DNA of 64,000 nt from Lateolabrax maculatus. Lineage: Eukaryota; Chordata; Actinopteri; Acropomatiformes; Lateolabracidae. Under the pieces are notes generated by a model. The model was given only the letters and a program-made list of their open reading frames with translations, did not search any database and had not been told where the DNA came from. The stretch's first letter is position 1. Every line of letters starts with the position of its first letter. Positions 33,974-45,200 of this stretch are shown here, piece by piece. A program made the translations under genes and the position numbers. The stretch lies in contig CM062219.1 of the NCBI GenBank assembly GCA_031216445.1, forward strand, positions 7,144,501 to 7,208,500, in the 5' to 3' direction.

Positions 33974-34330
33974 CGGACGAGAGGAGCCACCGAAAGAATC
34001 ACTCGAGGGGGAAATCTTCTCGCTCCGACGGCTATGAGTGCGAACACAAGCGGGACCAGAGGCCATCCCATCCACAAAGCAACATCTTGGGAGAGAAGTT
34101 GGCTGTGCAGGCGGGCAACAGGTCTCCGCGGAAAAAAAAAAAAAAATCCACCACACCGCAGGTGTTGTCTCACCGGAGCCGCCGCGGTTTTTTTTTTTTT
34201 GTTTGTTTTGTTTGTTTGTTTAAAAAAAAAAAAAAACAAAAGAAAAAGAAAATGAAACAAATCTTCTTCGGAAATCGGTTTAAAAGTCGCGTTTGACGGC
34301 CGCTGCGCAGCGTTGAACTCCCTCCGAGCG
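33974..34330 (-). other. ptpn13: Candidate non-coding first exon (5' leader) of ptpn13
   Basis: A consensus donor, CCG|GTAAGT in minus-strand sense, ends at 33974 and is the only strong minus-strand donor in the CpG-rich block upstream of coding exon 1. The frame leading into the exon-1 ATG has a TGA in this exon, consistent with a leader. Three upstream ATGs lie at 34085, 34071 and 34066, and the exon holds long A and T homopolymers. The transcription start (right end) is a guess from the CpG-rich edge; the exon and its direct splicing to 28012 are inference. Confidence 0.55.
34132..34236. repeat. A15 / T13 / (TTTG)n / A15 low-complexity cluster
   Basis: Homopolymers at 34132-34146 (A), 34188-34200 (T) and 34222-34236 (A), with a TTTG-rich spacer between the last two, all in the candidate ptpn13 leader exon. 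T13 and A15 could pair as a hairpin in RNA or DNA. Confidence 0.85.
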
Positions 34331-34520
34331 GAGCCAGGTCACCATTTCTGCCGGAGAGGAGGCATAATAACCCCGCCTCTGGCCCGGAGAGCGTGGGCCG
34401 GCCGCGGGTAACCAGACACCTCGCCGCGGCCCGCCATTGGCCCGCTCCGCCGGGGGACTGTCACTTCAGCGTCCCCATAGCAACACACACAACCGGGAGT
34501 AAAATGTGCAGCGAGCCCGG
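34260..34520. promoter_or_regulatory. CpG-rich block, likely ptpn13 promoter
   Basis: The block is strongly GC- and CpG-rich against AT-rich surroundings (GGCCGCTGCGCAGCG, GGGCCGGCCGCGGG, CGCCGCGGCCCGCC). It contains a GC box (CCCCGCCTC near 34372), a CCATTGG (CCAAT box on the minus strand, 34434-34440) and a half X-box CCATAGCAAC near 34476. It lies immediately upstream, in minus sense, of the candidate ptpn13 first exon. CpG islands of this kind commonly drive broad expression; its use as a bidirectional promoter is possible but unproven. Confidence 0.6.
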
Positions 34521-37500
34521 GTCCTGGAGGCAGGATCAGGTTTGTTTAAATGTGTTTTTTTTTTTTTTTGTCTGTGGAGCTCTAGATCCAACCTTCACAT
34601 TGCACATGGACTGAGAAAAACTGTTTGAGTGAATCTGAGGATGAACTGTTTTACTATGAAATCATGCACGCATGAGACTGCATGTGTTCACGCAGTTTAG
34701 TGTTATTCTGAAGGTGAAAAGCACTACTCATATTCACAGTTCATTCGTTTTGTGCGCCATGTGGTGTCTCCCTCACCCTGGGATTGTGTGAAAGAGTTGA
34801 CATTTTTCAGACTCAATAAAAAATAAAAAAAAATCAAGCTTCGCCTATATTTCCTGATTTCCCATAGCATCAAAGTTTTTTTTTTTTTTTTTTTTTTGGA
34901 GTCATCTAAGCAGTCAGGAAGCAATTCACTGCTGAGTACTTCCTTCCTATGGTGCACGTCAAAGCTGCCTCATTTATGGCCTGTCTGTCTGCCATCTAGT
35001 GTGTGTTAGTCCCCATTACATGCTGCCTTATGTAAATGGAGGCTGTGGTGAAAGGGTTTTTATCTCTGCCAGCCTGTGCCTGTCAATGCTGAAATCCGTG
35101 AGTATTATCACCAACCGTGGGCTGGAGAGATAAGACTGGATGAGCTGATTTGTTTTCTTTTTAGAGGTAGGAAGTTGATATCCATTTTCTTGAACACTTC
35201 GGAAACTAATGCCATTGGACATTGCATTCTTTCTCTAGTCTTTTAGTTCTGATATTACCTTTAGTTTCCATGCAGGTGTACATGTTTTTGTATAAGCATG
35301 CAAGTTTTTGGATGTAAAATTGTAATTGTTTGTATTATATTTCTGAAGGCAATCTAACAGCCTATTCTTATAACAGTTTTGCTATTTGGGTCAATCTAAA
35401 ATCCTACAAGTAGCAATATGAATAAGACATGTGAGCCCTTGTTTTACTTTTGTACCTATACCAGTGTGTTCATCATAATTCTATTTTTTTTGCATTGTGG
35501 ATATTTTAGAAAGCAAATTTGAACACAACATAACAGAACAACTCACAAACGTAGAGGCGATGTACTGTACCGTATTTGGAGGCTGTGGTTTCAACCAGAG
35601 ACTGAGGTACTTGTATTCCCCTTAAATAAATTATCATTTGGTATGATTTTAGGCAGGACACCGAAAGAGTCAGATTCATTTTAAAAAAATTAACTCAATC
35701 TTTTTTTTTTTTTTTTATCATTTTGCCAATACTGTAGATCTTTTGGGCAGTCCCGATTCCCCTATCAAGCCATAACCCTTCCAACATAAGTCATAATTAT
35801 GATGATTTTTTAAGCTGCAATAAAATAAATAAAAAATTACATAAAAGTTTGTAGGATGACGTATTATCCCTCTAAAAAAAATGTTCAGTGTACAATTTTT
35901 TTTATGAATCTTATTATAATGAAGCATATGGGTTATCCCACTGTGGGCCCTGAGGTACAGATGTCATATACATATACCCCCAGCACTGGCACTGGAACCC
36001 ATTATTCATTATAGATTGTACATTTGAATCGCCAGGTACTTAACATCTCATCTGATAGACAAACGATACAATTTTGACTCTTTTGACTTTCATGTAATCA
36101 CAAACATTGTTTCATTGCGGTCCATGTTGTTATACAACAGTTAACAACCAGAAAATAGGACTATTTAATTATATCACTGCACTTTTCCCTTTTTGTAAGT
36201 TAAGACTTCATTAAAACTACTTTCTCAATTAGGTTGTTGCTTTAACATTAGCAATTGAAATATATGAAATAATATTTTTTGTTTCTTAACATCATTTGTT
36301 GGATCTGTAAAGTAAGTAAAATATTAATTAACCCCTATCTAAATACTCCCAACTAGTCTCAGCTAATGAGCCAGGGCCTGAGGTTGAATAAATATTACGA
36401 GAAACAGGAATTAGCTCCAGAGATGGCTTTAAGCAAGACTATTTCGAGACTGTGTAGTGCAGATAGTGATTGTGTGTTACTGGCATTCCACTAAACCTCC
36501 TCCACATTTCCAGGCCATGACATTTCAAAGGAAAGGAGGAAAAGAATAAGTTGAATCATTGGTTGAATCATTGGGTAGTGAGCTGACGTTCACCAGGAAA
36601 TGCTTTGGAAACCTGTCCCATTGGCCATAATGCATGTGGCAGCCAGTGATCTACAATTATTAAAGTGTTTAATGTTGTACTGGCTTCCATTTTTGTTTTA
36701 CTTCTGGCAAGCTTTTAAACGTATTAGCATCTGATAAACTACGGCCAGAGTGATCTGTGTCTCCTTTAACTTAATAGCTTTTAATCTCTGACAAGACCTG
36801 AGGCAAAGAGGCCCCATCAGGAGACTGATAGGAGCAACCGGGTCTGGGTGCGCAATGTTTCATAAGGTGTAACAAGGATTTCTGAATTTGGAAAGAAATT
36901 TCTTCTTCCTTCAATTTCTGTCAATTCTGTCCTGAATACCTCCTCAGCAGTGCTGTTCTGAGCCCCAAGGCCAATTTGCACTAAAGCCTTGACAGAGAGG
37001 CTACGCTTGTTCGGACAGTCTTGGAAATGTGGGGCACCTGGTAGATTGAAAGCATGCGGTTTGCTGACTGGTGAATTTTTGCCTTTGGGTCCAGCTGGAG
37101 AGCATTAAAGACTTTCCGGGAGCTCTTTTGAAATTCGTTCTTCGGTCTGCGTGGAGTTAAAATGAAAACTTGCCATGCCTGGCAATAAAGTGTCGGAGAG
37201 CCATCAGAAATGAATTTACACTTATGAGTAGGTTAATGTTTGTAGCTCTGGTGGTCATACGTTCAAATCCCCAAGGTTTTATCAGGCTTGTGCCCTACCT
37301 GAAGCATCCAAATCAGTCCAACCTAGGGATACAAAAAGCGGATTTGGATGTATAATGTCCTGTTCTACATTTGAGACATCCTCCCACTCTGATGATGAGT
37401 GTTGCTGAATTTAACTGAGGCCTGACTTTATTGGCCACTGTTTTACCAGTTTTTAAAGTGGCTTATTTCTCTGGAGAATGAGTCTACAATGGATTGGAAT

Positions 37501-38421
37501 CTGAGTCACTGTAATGTTGCCCTGTGGGGCTGCTGAGTATAAACATTTGTCAGCTCAAACTGGGTGTGATAGCTCTGGCACAGTTGTGTTATGCTACCAG
37601 AGGCTGGTTTCTTCAGGTCATTCTTCTCATGATCGTGGGCTTCGTGTGGCTGAGGTTGACAGTTGTTCTGGTCTTAGCTTGAGGAACATGGATCCTTGCT
37701 CTTAACCCCTATTTTTTTTTAAGAGCCATTACCTTGCGATGTCACATGGATCATCTGGGTTGTCCAGTGTGGGGAGAGGTGGGTCTGATGTGTGTAATTC
37801 TTGGAGCAAAATCCCAGCCAAATCCTATTGCAATGCAGACCATTCTCTCTACAAAGAGACTGGTGTATCGGCTGGAAATGTTATTTAAGTTTGTCTGTTC
37901 TGCCAATTACCACACCAATGTATAATATGTGTATTTGCATAAATGGGAGAATAATGCTCTGTTTTGAATGAATACAAAATAACTCTGGTAAACCAAAACT
38001 ACCCTAAGTATAGACCTGCTCATCACCAATCAGTAGACGAACATTTAGCAAGGTAAACACCCAGATATTTATTTCATGTAAGTCAGTGGAGACCAAAACA
38101 AAGCTAAAAGAGAGTTTGACTTACATTTGTCAGGTTCCCCTTCTTCAAGTGGTAATGCAGCTTTAAAATTGAGATTACAACTTTAAAAATCAATCAAAAA
38201 AATATATATATATATATTTATTTTGCATTCAGTATTGGCTTGAGGGTCATTGAAATTACTACATAAAATTACTATAAATGGTACAGTGAACACATCTTCA
38301 AAGAAAAAACCTTATGGAGGCAACTGCAAAATGTAAAGGGTGGTTCGAGTGTGTTAAAATAAGATAAGAAATAAAATAAATGACTTGTGATAAACATTAT
38401 ATAGTCCTATATTAAAATACT

Positions 38422-38465
<44 letters not shown>

Positions 38466-38549
38466 TAAGTCATTTTTGTAGTTTTATGTTCCTTAGTATA
38501 TATGTTGTATTAAAAAAAAATATCTTGCCTTCCACAGCAAGTTATCAAT
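34521..38549. other. Intergenic spacer between ptpn13 and mapk10 promoter regions
   Basis: AT-rich DNA with no convincing exon on either strand. It holds homopolymers (T-run about 34877-34898, T-run 35700-35716), (TA)n near 38201-38217 and a long (TA)n at 38427-38462. I see no recognisable gene or transposon. Confidence 0.6.
38427..38462. repeat. (TA)n microsatellite
   Basis: About 18 perfect TA units in the intergenic spacer. Such tracts can extrude cruciforms. Confidence 0.9.
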
Positions 38550-38736
38550 GCATTTCCCTGTGCTCAGAGCCCTGAGACGTGGGCAGCTCGGCGGGACAAA
38601 CCTCCCCACTAACACCCGGCCCCCCGCTCCCGCTGAGCCTCATGATCGCGGTGGCGGGACGGTGCAGGATGGGGGATCACAGATGATGCTCCCACACGCG
38701 CCCCTCCCATCCGGAGACACAGCCTCCATGTGATCT

Positions 38737-38740
<4 letters not shown>

Positions 38741-38788
<48 letters not shown>
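38741..38788. repeat. (CA)n microsatellite
   Basis: About 24 CA units, followed by a C run, directly upstream of the CRE in the candidate mapk10 promoter. Confidence 0.95.
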
Positions 38789-38790
<2 letters not shown>

Positions 38791-38796
38791 CCCCCT

Positions 38797-38804
38797 TGAC
38801 GTCA
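38797..38804. promoter_or_regulatory. Perfect palindromic CRE (TGACGTCA)
   Basis: The eight-base consensus cAMP response element for CREB/ATF factors, inside a CpG-rich block, where such sites are usually functional. It lies 16 bp before an RFX-type X-box. Confidence 0.6.
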
Positions 38805-38820
38805 GACGTGCTCCTGTCCG

Positions 38821-38834
38821 GTTGCCATGGCGAC
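38821..38834. promoter_or_regulatory. RFX X-box (GTTGCCATGGCGAC)
   Basis: Near-perfect palindrome of the RFX-factor X-box consensus (GTTGCCATGGCAAC, one mismatch). RFX sites are typical of neuronal and ciliary promoters. The pairing with a nearby CRE is notable. Confidence 0.55.
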
Positions 38835-38850
38835 ATATTCCCCTATACCC

Positions 38851-38881
38851 CCGCCCTCCCTCCCTCCCTCCCTCCCTCTCT
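38851..38881. repeat. (CCCT)n tract
   Basis: Seven or so CCCT/CCTC units on the plus strand in the candidate mapk10 promoter; the minus strand has regularly spaced GGG runs able to form a G-quadruplex. Confidence 0.85.
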
Positions 38882-38899
38882 GCTCCGGTAGCTCCACCA

Positions 38900-39208
38900 T
38901 GGTACAGCCAGCATCCTGCAGCACAATGGTTGCAAGGTGGTGAGCCGTGGGGAAGAGTGATTCAGCATCAGCAAAACCTCGGTTTCCGTCCACCGCTACT
39001 TTTTTTTTTGTTTTGTTTTTTCGTTTGCTCTCCTCATCGCCTCTTTTTTTTTTTTTTTTTTTTTTGTGCGTCCCCCCCCCCCCCTCCATCGCCATCTTTA
39101 TGAACGTTTAAGTTTAAGCCTTCAGCCATGGTCGCCACAGTGTTTCCCGTCGGGATGTTTTGAGGAGGACTGTCACCGGACTGGGATCGTCATCAGCTGG
39201 CACGGAAT
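38900..39208 (+). other. mapk10: Candidate mapk10 5' leader exon with two short uORFs
   Basis: The exon end is set by a plus-strand donor GAATG|GTAAGG at 39208; an alternative donor (AAGGTG|GTGAGC) lies at 38939. Two upstream ORFs with strong Kozak contexts are visible: 38899-38943 (accATGG, 14 residues) and 39128-39163 (gccATGG, 11 residues). Neither resembles a known protein. The exon start is unknown. Confidence 0.4.
39042..39083. repeat. T-run and C-run
   Basis: About 24 T (39042-39065) followed closely by about 13 C in the candidate mapk10 leader exon. Such runs are often mis-sized in sequencing. Confidence 0.85.
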
Positions 39209-42200
39209 GGTAAGGCCGGGTGGGTTTGTTTCGTGTGGATGCGATGCTTGGACCCCGGCTGCCTGCAGGGTGAAGTGATGAATATTGATTGGAGAGGAAG
39301 GTTAATGAAGTCCAGTCCACTAGCGATGCCTCGGTGGGAAAGGGACGAGGAAAAAAATCAACTCCATCTTGATATATTCACCGCGGCGGATTGTTGTTTT
39401 GTAACAACTAGCAGCACTGTGCGGGGATTTTCATTATGGCGTTAATCTCCACTTGTCCATCTCCATCCCTGCAAACATCCTCCAATAGGCAAAAATATCA
39501 CAGCTTGATCATTAGTTTGTTCCTAAATAGAGACACAGAATAGAACCACATAATAAACTGATATCCAAGTACTACTTCTCTTTGTTATTTAACATTCTGA
39601 CTTTAAAATCTGTGGCATTTAATGCATTTATTTGTTTCTGCTGATTCCGACTAGTCCCAGAGCGAAACAAACACAGTTGACTGTTGTGGAGCACGTAATG
39701 CATTTTTGATTAGGAGTGCAGGGGTGGTGCAGATGGATGGGATGATGCCACGAGCCTTACATGGGCTACATACTGTAGGCCTACATGCAGAGTTTGTCCA
39801 TCCTCCCCCTCAGAAGTCAGCTGCGCACCTTGTGCATTATGCAGACCGTCACTACTTCACCAGGGATAAGGCACCAGCCTCAGACCCTCACAAGTTCTCG
39901 CCAAGCAGATAGGCAAACAGTATACATTTATGGTGATTTATTGATTAATAGGTACTTTTGCGTAGCGGTGGTTTCGATACCGGAGCCTTAAGTATTTGTT
40001 GAGGCTTTATCATTAACACTGAACTCAAAGCAATCATAATGCAGAGGGGATGGGATGTTGTTCACCCTAATGTGGGCTACATTCTGTGCATGACACATTG
40101 GATTAAAAGAGATGAAGCTAAAGAGGAAGGTACTTTATCGTAATCTGCTTGGCTTTTGGCATTCTTCTGCACATTATATTTATTGGAAAGACATTTCATT
40201 TGACTGTAAACCCCCTTGCCTATTATGCTGATTCCACAGGTACAAGTATACAGAGGTGTTCGGAACATATCGCATTGAGCTTTCAGTTATTTGAGAACAC
40301 CAACAACTGATTCTGTTAAGTTTATTATTATTTTTTCAAATTTCACATTCTTCCTTGTACTTGTTATGGTGCAAGCCCACAGTCATCGACTAATTAGTGG
40401 TGTTGTGCTGTGGACTCAGTGAAGGTTTAAAGGTGTCACAACAAACTCTCCATGTTCAAGATAGAAAAGAGAGAGGTTTTAGCGCTGTGACCTTGGGTGC
40501 TGAATTATTCAGGAGCAGGCTTCCATGCCTGTGAAAGTGCTGCAGGGAACACGCTTAACAATTAAACAAAGCTTTTTATGGGTGTTTCTGCAGTAGCTGA
40601 AGAGAGTGACATCTCTCTTTTAATAAAATAAACAGGTTCACCTTATATCTCATCATCGTCATCCCCTTCTTCATCATCAGCTTGTGGCAAATGTGTCTTT
40701 AACAGTTCTTGAATATTTCTGCTGAATTGCTAAAGTAGCTTCAGTTATAAAACAGTCTGTTTTATTTGAGGGAGTAGCCACTGCAGGTCTAAACAAAATG
40801 ATGTTCACTGATATTGATTTTTAGGTAGGCAGCTTGTTTATTCAATAGAGAATCATCAATGGAAATAGCCAAAAGCAGACTAATGTTATCTTACAGTTGA
40901 TGATGCTTGCATTTTAATTAATTTATTTTATTTTATTTTATTTTTGCAGACTTTGGAGCATCAGTGTACTAATCCTTTGTTATGTAATGAAATGAGGGAA
41001 TGTATTTAGATGAGATAATGGTAGGATTACAGGCACGATTAATCAACAAAGTAAGAAACTAATGATTATTTTCATTATCAGCCAATCTGACGATTATTTT
41101 CCTGATTAATCGATTATTTGTTTGCCCATAACATGTCATGAAATAGGGAAAAATGCTTGTTCCAATTTCCCAGAGTCCAGAGGTTCAGGTGTCTTGTTTT
41201 GTCCAACCTACAGCCCAAAACCCAAACATATTCTGTTTACAATGGTGTAAAACAGAGAAAAGCTGCAAATCCTCATATTTAAAAAGCTGACATTAAAGGG
41301 AGTGTTGAACATTTTTGCTTAAAAAATGACTAACAATTATTACAATAGTTGCCGTTTAATGTTTCGATGAATGATTGTTCGACTAGCTTTAGAAAGAACA
41401 TGGATTTAAATGTGGATTTAATGATGAAATTATAGGAATTACGTGTATTGTAAATTGATAAGGTAAATGGGTTAACAAGAGTGAAGTGGAGAAACACAAC
41501 AGAAAGTAATGGTCTACAGAATGTTGAATGAATTCTGGTATTGTGACAATGGCTGAACAAAACAGACCAGCATCTTCATTTGAACTTAGGAGAATTAGAA
41601 ACATTCATAACAGCCTGAACTAATGCCAGCAAAGTTTTCAGATGAGAGGAGCCTAACCAAACAAAAGCCGACAAATAATTCAATTCCAGTCCAGTTCAGG
41701 ATAGCTGGTATGAAGATTGATAGAGGCTGCATGTGAAAAGTTCAGGACATTTTCCAAAACAATTCTTGCTGACCATCAATTACATAAACGTCCTCATCGG
41801 TCTTTTGGCGGCCATTCTGCCGTGGTTCTCGTGATGATATGGAAGGTCAAAGTCGTCATTAGAAGAGGATGGATTACTGAGGAACACTGGCATAGTCTAT
41901 CATCACCCAATGACCCTGGCTGGGCATTGTTCCTTGCGGTGTATTACTGTGGTTTTAATAATTCATTCCTTCTAGTAGCTCAAATATTAACTAATTAATA
42001 AATTCCAACTTTTAGGCCTAGGTACATAACTAAACAAGTAGGAAAACAAAACAATATACAACACATTTTGTTAAGAAAGGTTGTATGTGAGAAATAAATG
42101 TATGTTATGGTGAGGAGGTCACCTAGCATCATCTTTGGGAAGGTGTGCTGCTAAATAGTGTATTGTGCAATTAGGCAGGAACGAGACAAAATGAAGGAAT

Positions 42201-45200
42201 AATAACATCTTAAGTATGACTGGTTGATGTGTTTGCATGAGCAGAAGTGTGTTTCTCTTATGTTATCTCTGATGTACTGTTGAATATTGATATGTTTCGC
42301 AGGACAAACAGTCACACAGTATTATATGTTTTATAAGTGTTTTATTTATGCTGCCTGATGTCGACCAAAATGTGGTTCTTTATACTTATAGGATTGTTAC
42401 TGCTGGCATTAAATCACACATAATTAATATTACTGTATGGCAATTACTGTTTAAAACATTGTCTGACCAGATCTGAACTGAAAGCTCTGTGTGGGAAACT
42501 CTTTCATACCACGTTCAGTGATATTACAGCCGTATATATATAATTTTATAAATAAAATGAAATTCTTGCTGCATGAAAGTTGATTCCCCCAGGCTGCAGT
42601 ATTGCTTAACACTACCGACAAACAGAGAAATGTGCCTGCAGAGTGAGATGCACACTTACATAATTGGATTTGATCTGACAAATATGCAGCTTTTATTTGC
42701 TTTTGCAGATAGCTGAGTGCGAGACTTTAAGCTGTGTTAGATTCGGTCCCAATCTCCTCACGGCACATCTGTAAAGAGAATTAAGAGTCACTGAGGGTCA
42801 GACATTGTAGCAACTTAGAGGCCATCAAAAGGATTTTAGAGGGGTCATTAATTCCAGACTAAATACAATACTGAAAACCTGCCTTATATCACCAAATTTT
42901 CTCTCAATGCACTCTTATTGAAGATTCGGATTATTAAACACTACTAAAGCGAAAGGCACAGCAGCAGATATTGGATAAATCCATAATCCAATTTGTTATT
43001 AATTATGAGTCACATATGAGTGATTTGTGCATATAAAAATGGTAATACATCAAGCACAAGGTGTGGTACAATCTATTGAGATAATAGGCATACTTTTGCA
43101 GCAGTGGTCTATTTTAGAAAGCATCCTCTTCCGTAACCATGGTATCAGAATAGCTCTGTGATCATGTGAAATGAAATATTTTTATCATCTTATGTGTTAT
43201 AGATTAGAATATTCAGGAAGCATAGTTGTTTCAGTAGAGTGCTCTGGTCTTGCCCTTTTCCTCTACCGAAGGTGTTTCAGGTTCTGTAAGAAAAGCTGTA
43301 AATCAGATGAATGTGCTCGTGTACCTGCCAAAGCTGTACATGTTGTTACCGTGCAGCGTATAAAAAAAACTGCAGTGTAAGCAGTTTTTCAGCTAACATG
43401 TCTGTTGTTTACTTAAAGCAAATCAAGGGACGCGAGTGAGACAACAGACGAGAGCAGAGACGGAGAGGATAAGGGTATTTCAGCTCTAAAGAAACAAATC
43501 AATAGATGTCAGTGAACATTCAGATTCTCACAGCCTGTGGATGAGCTCGGCAGTCAGTGCTGTCTTGTTTTCCTGGCTGGGTCTGCAGTTTGAAGTGCTT
43601 CCCTTCCCCTCCCCTGAGCCCAAATGGGAGGCTGTACTGCGTTTGGCTCGGGCTGCACAGTAAAGGCAAGGCAAGGCTGCATACTGCAGGAGAGGCTGAG
43701 GCTGCTGAACCAAGCACTCACAATGGAGCTCCGAGGGAGGGGGAGGGGAGACGGTTGCAGCGAGGCTGGGAGCCTGGGAGCAGGAATGGTGGGAGCGAGT
43801 GGGGGACAAAAGAGAGGCAGGAAAGGGATATTGCAGGCTCTCATCAGTGTTGAGGATGGAGGGGAGAATGAAGACGTAGATGTATACGGAGAATGTTGTG
43901 GTGCGCGTTCTGTGACAAAATGTCCATGAGCCTGAAAGTATGAGGATGACAGAGGGAAGAAGAGTGCTGAGAAGAGAGGAAGCAAAGATGGATACGACAG
44001 GAAACAATAACACTGGTGTACAGTGGACATTTTGGCAGGCACATTGTGTTTTTGTCAGTAAAACTCAACTTAAATCCTATGAGGCTATAAGGATTACAGT
44101 TATTGAAACACCCAACACTGACACCTGCTGCAGTAACACTGTTATTATTATTATAAAAAATAAGACAAGATCCTCTTTTTTTTTTTCAATGTTTCTATGA
44201 AATTCATTTCTAGTCAAACACGTTTCAGTCAAGAGACATTTTCAGTACATATTGGCACGACATTTCCCCTGGCGGCACTTCAACAAGTAATGAAATGGAC
44301 TCTCATGACACATGGGAAATGTCTCATATCTTGTCCTTTAATAAAATAGTGTGTAGGTTTTTAACCGTACCACTAAGAAAAGCTCTACATCAGATGAATG
44401 TGTCCATACACCTGCTGTGCCAAAGCTGAAAAACCTCTCACCTTTGCCGTAAGCATTTCATGTCACATATATATATACAGATTGGATAATGAACATTACT
44501 ACTGCAGTTTGTTACATTACAAAGCCATATAACATGTGGCTATTTTTGTCTGACGTCATAGTGTTATCCCCGGCTGTGTTGTCGAGCATACCTGGCACAG
44601 TAAAATGTTTATATGGGTGGTTTCCCTATTGTTGTAGGGTCTGCTGCTTCTGTTGTTGGCATGTTGTGGTTGATCTAACATGGTTAATCAGGCATAGAGC
44701 TTCATTATGTGAATACAGAGATGGCAGAAAACCGCAGGTGTAGTGACTAACATCTCCTGGTATTTTGCATCCTGACTCAGTGGTATGTCTTACTGGAGCA
44801 CTTAAATGGAATGGGGCCATTATTAATGTCCTTACACCTGTTCTTTACCTGTGTCTCTGGCACACCTAAATGGAATGCAGCCTTTGTTATTGTCATTAAT
44901 TACACCTGTGTTTGACAAGTCAAAATGTCCAGTGTCTGAATACACGCATGTTCACTATTGCCTGAGGATTTTCTTTACCTTATGGCCTCTTTGATAATGC
45001 TGCATTCACATTAAGACTGTAATTACAAGCAGCTGAGTGGATGAAAGCATTCATGTCAGCCTGAGAGTTGAAGATGTAGTGAATTAAGTCAATAGAATCA
45101 ATTCAGCTATTTTTTTAGGCGCTAAACACTGTTTGTTTGCATCTGGTTTCACTTGTTAATGATCAGCTACAACACAAAGACAACAAAAGTAACTAATTTA

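Larger units (their letters stand above)
38550..39208 (+). promoter_or_regulatory. mapk10: CpG-rich block: candidate mapk10 promoter and leader
   Basis: The GC-rich segment contains a (CA)n tract, a perfect CRE (TGACGTCA, 38797-38804), an X-box-like palindrome (GTTGCCATGGCGAC, 38821-38834), a CCCT repeat and, at 39208, a donor GAATG|GTAAGG in plus sense. It lies upstream of mapk10 and is the only CpG-rich block on that side. Assignment as the mapk10 promoter is inference from position, strand of the donor and base composition. Confidence 0.5.

Noticed and set aside
33725..34260. Minus-strand ORFs of 96 and 143 codons near the leader exon
   Set aside because: Built partly from homopolymers and crossing the donor at 33974; considered only as uORF frames, not as genes.
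34260..39208. A single bidirectional promoter for both genes
   Set aside because: The two CpG-rich blocks are about 4 kb apart with AT-rich DNA between; two separate promoters fit better, though each might fire in both directions.
43528..44042. Overlapping 160-codon ORFs on the minus strand and a 100-codon ORF on the plus strand
   Set aside because: GC-richer, low-complexity frames with no domain, no splice logic with neighbours and mutually overlapping; most likely chance ORFs in a Pro/Ser-coding compositional patch.
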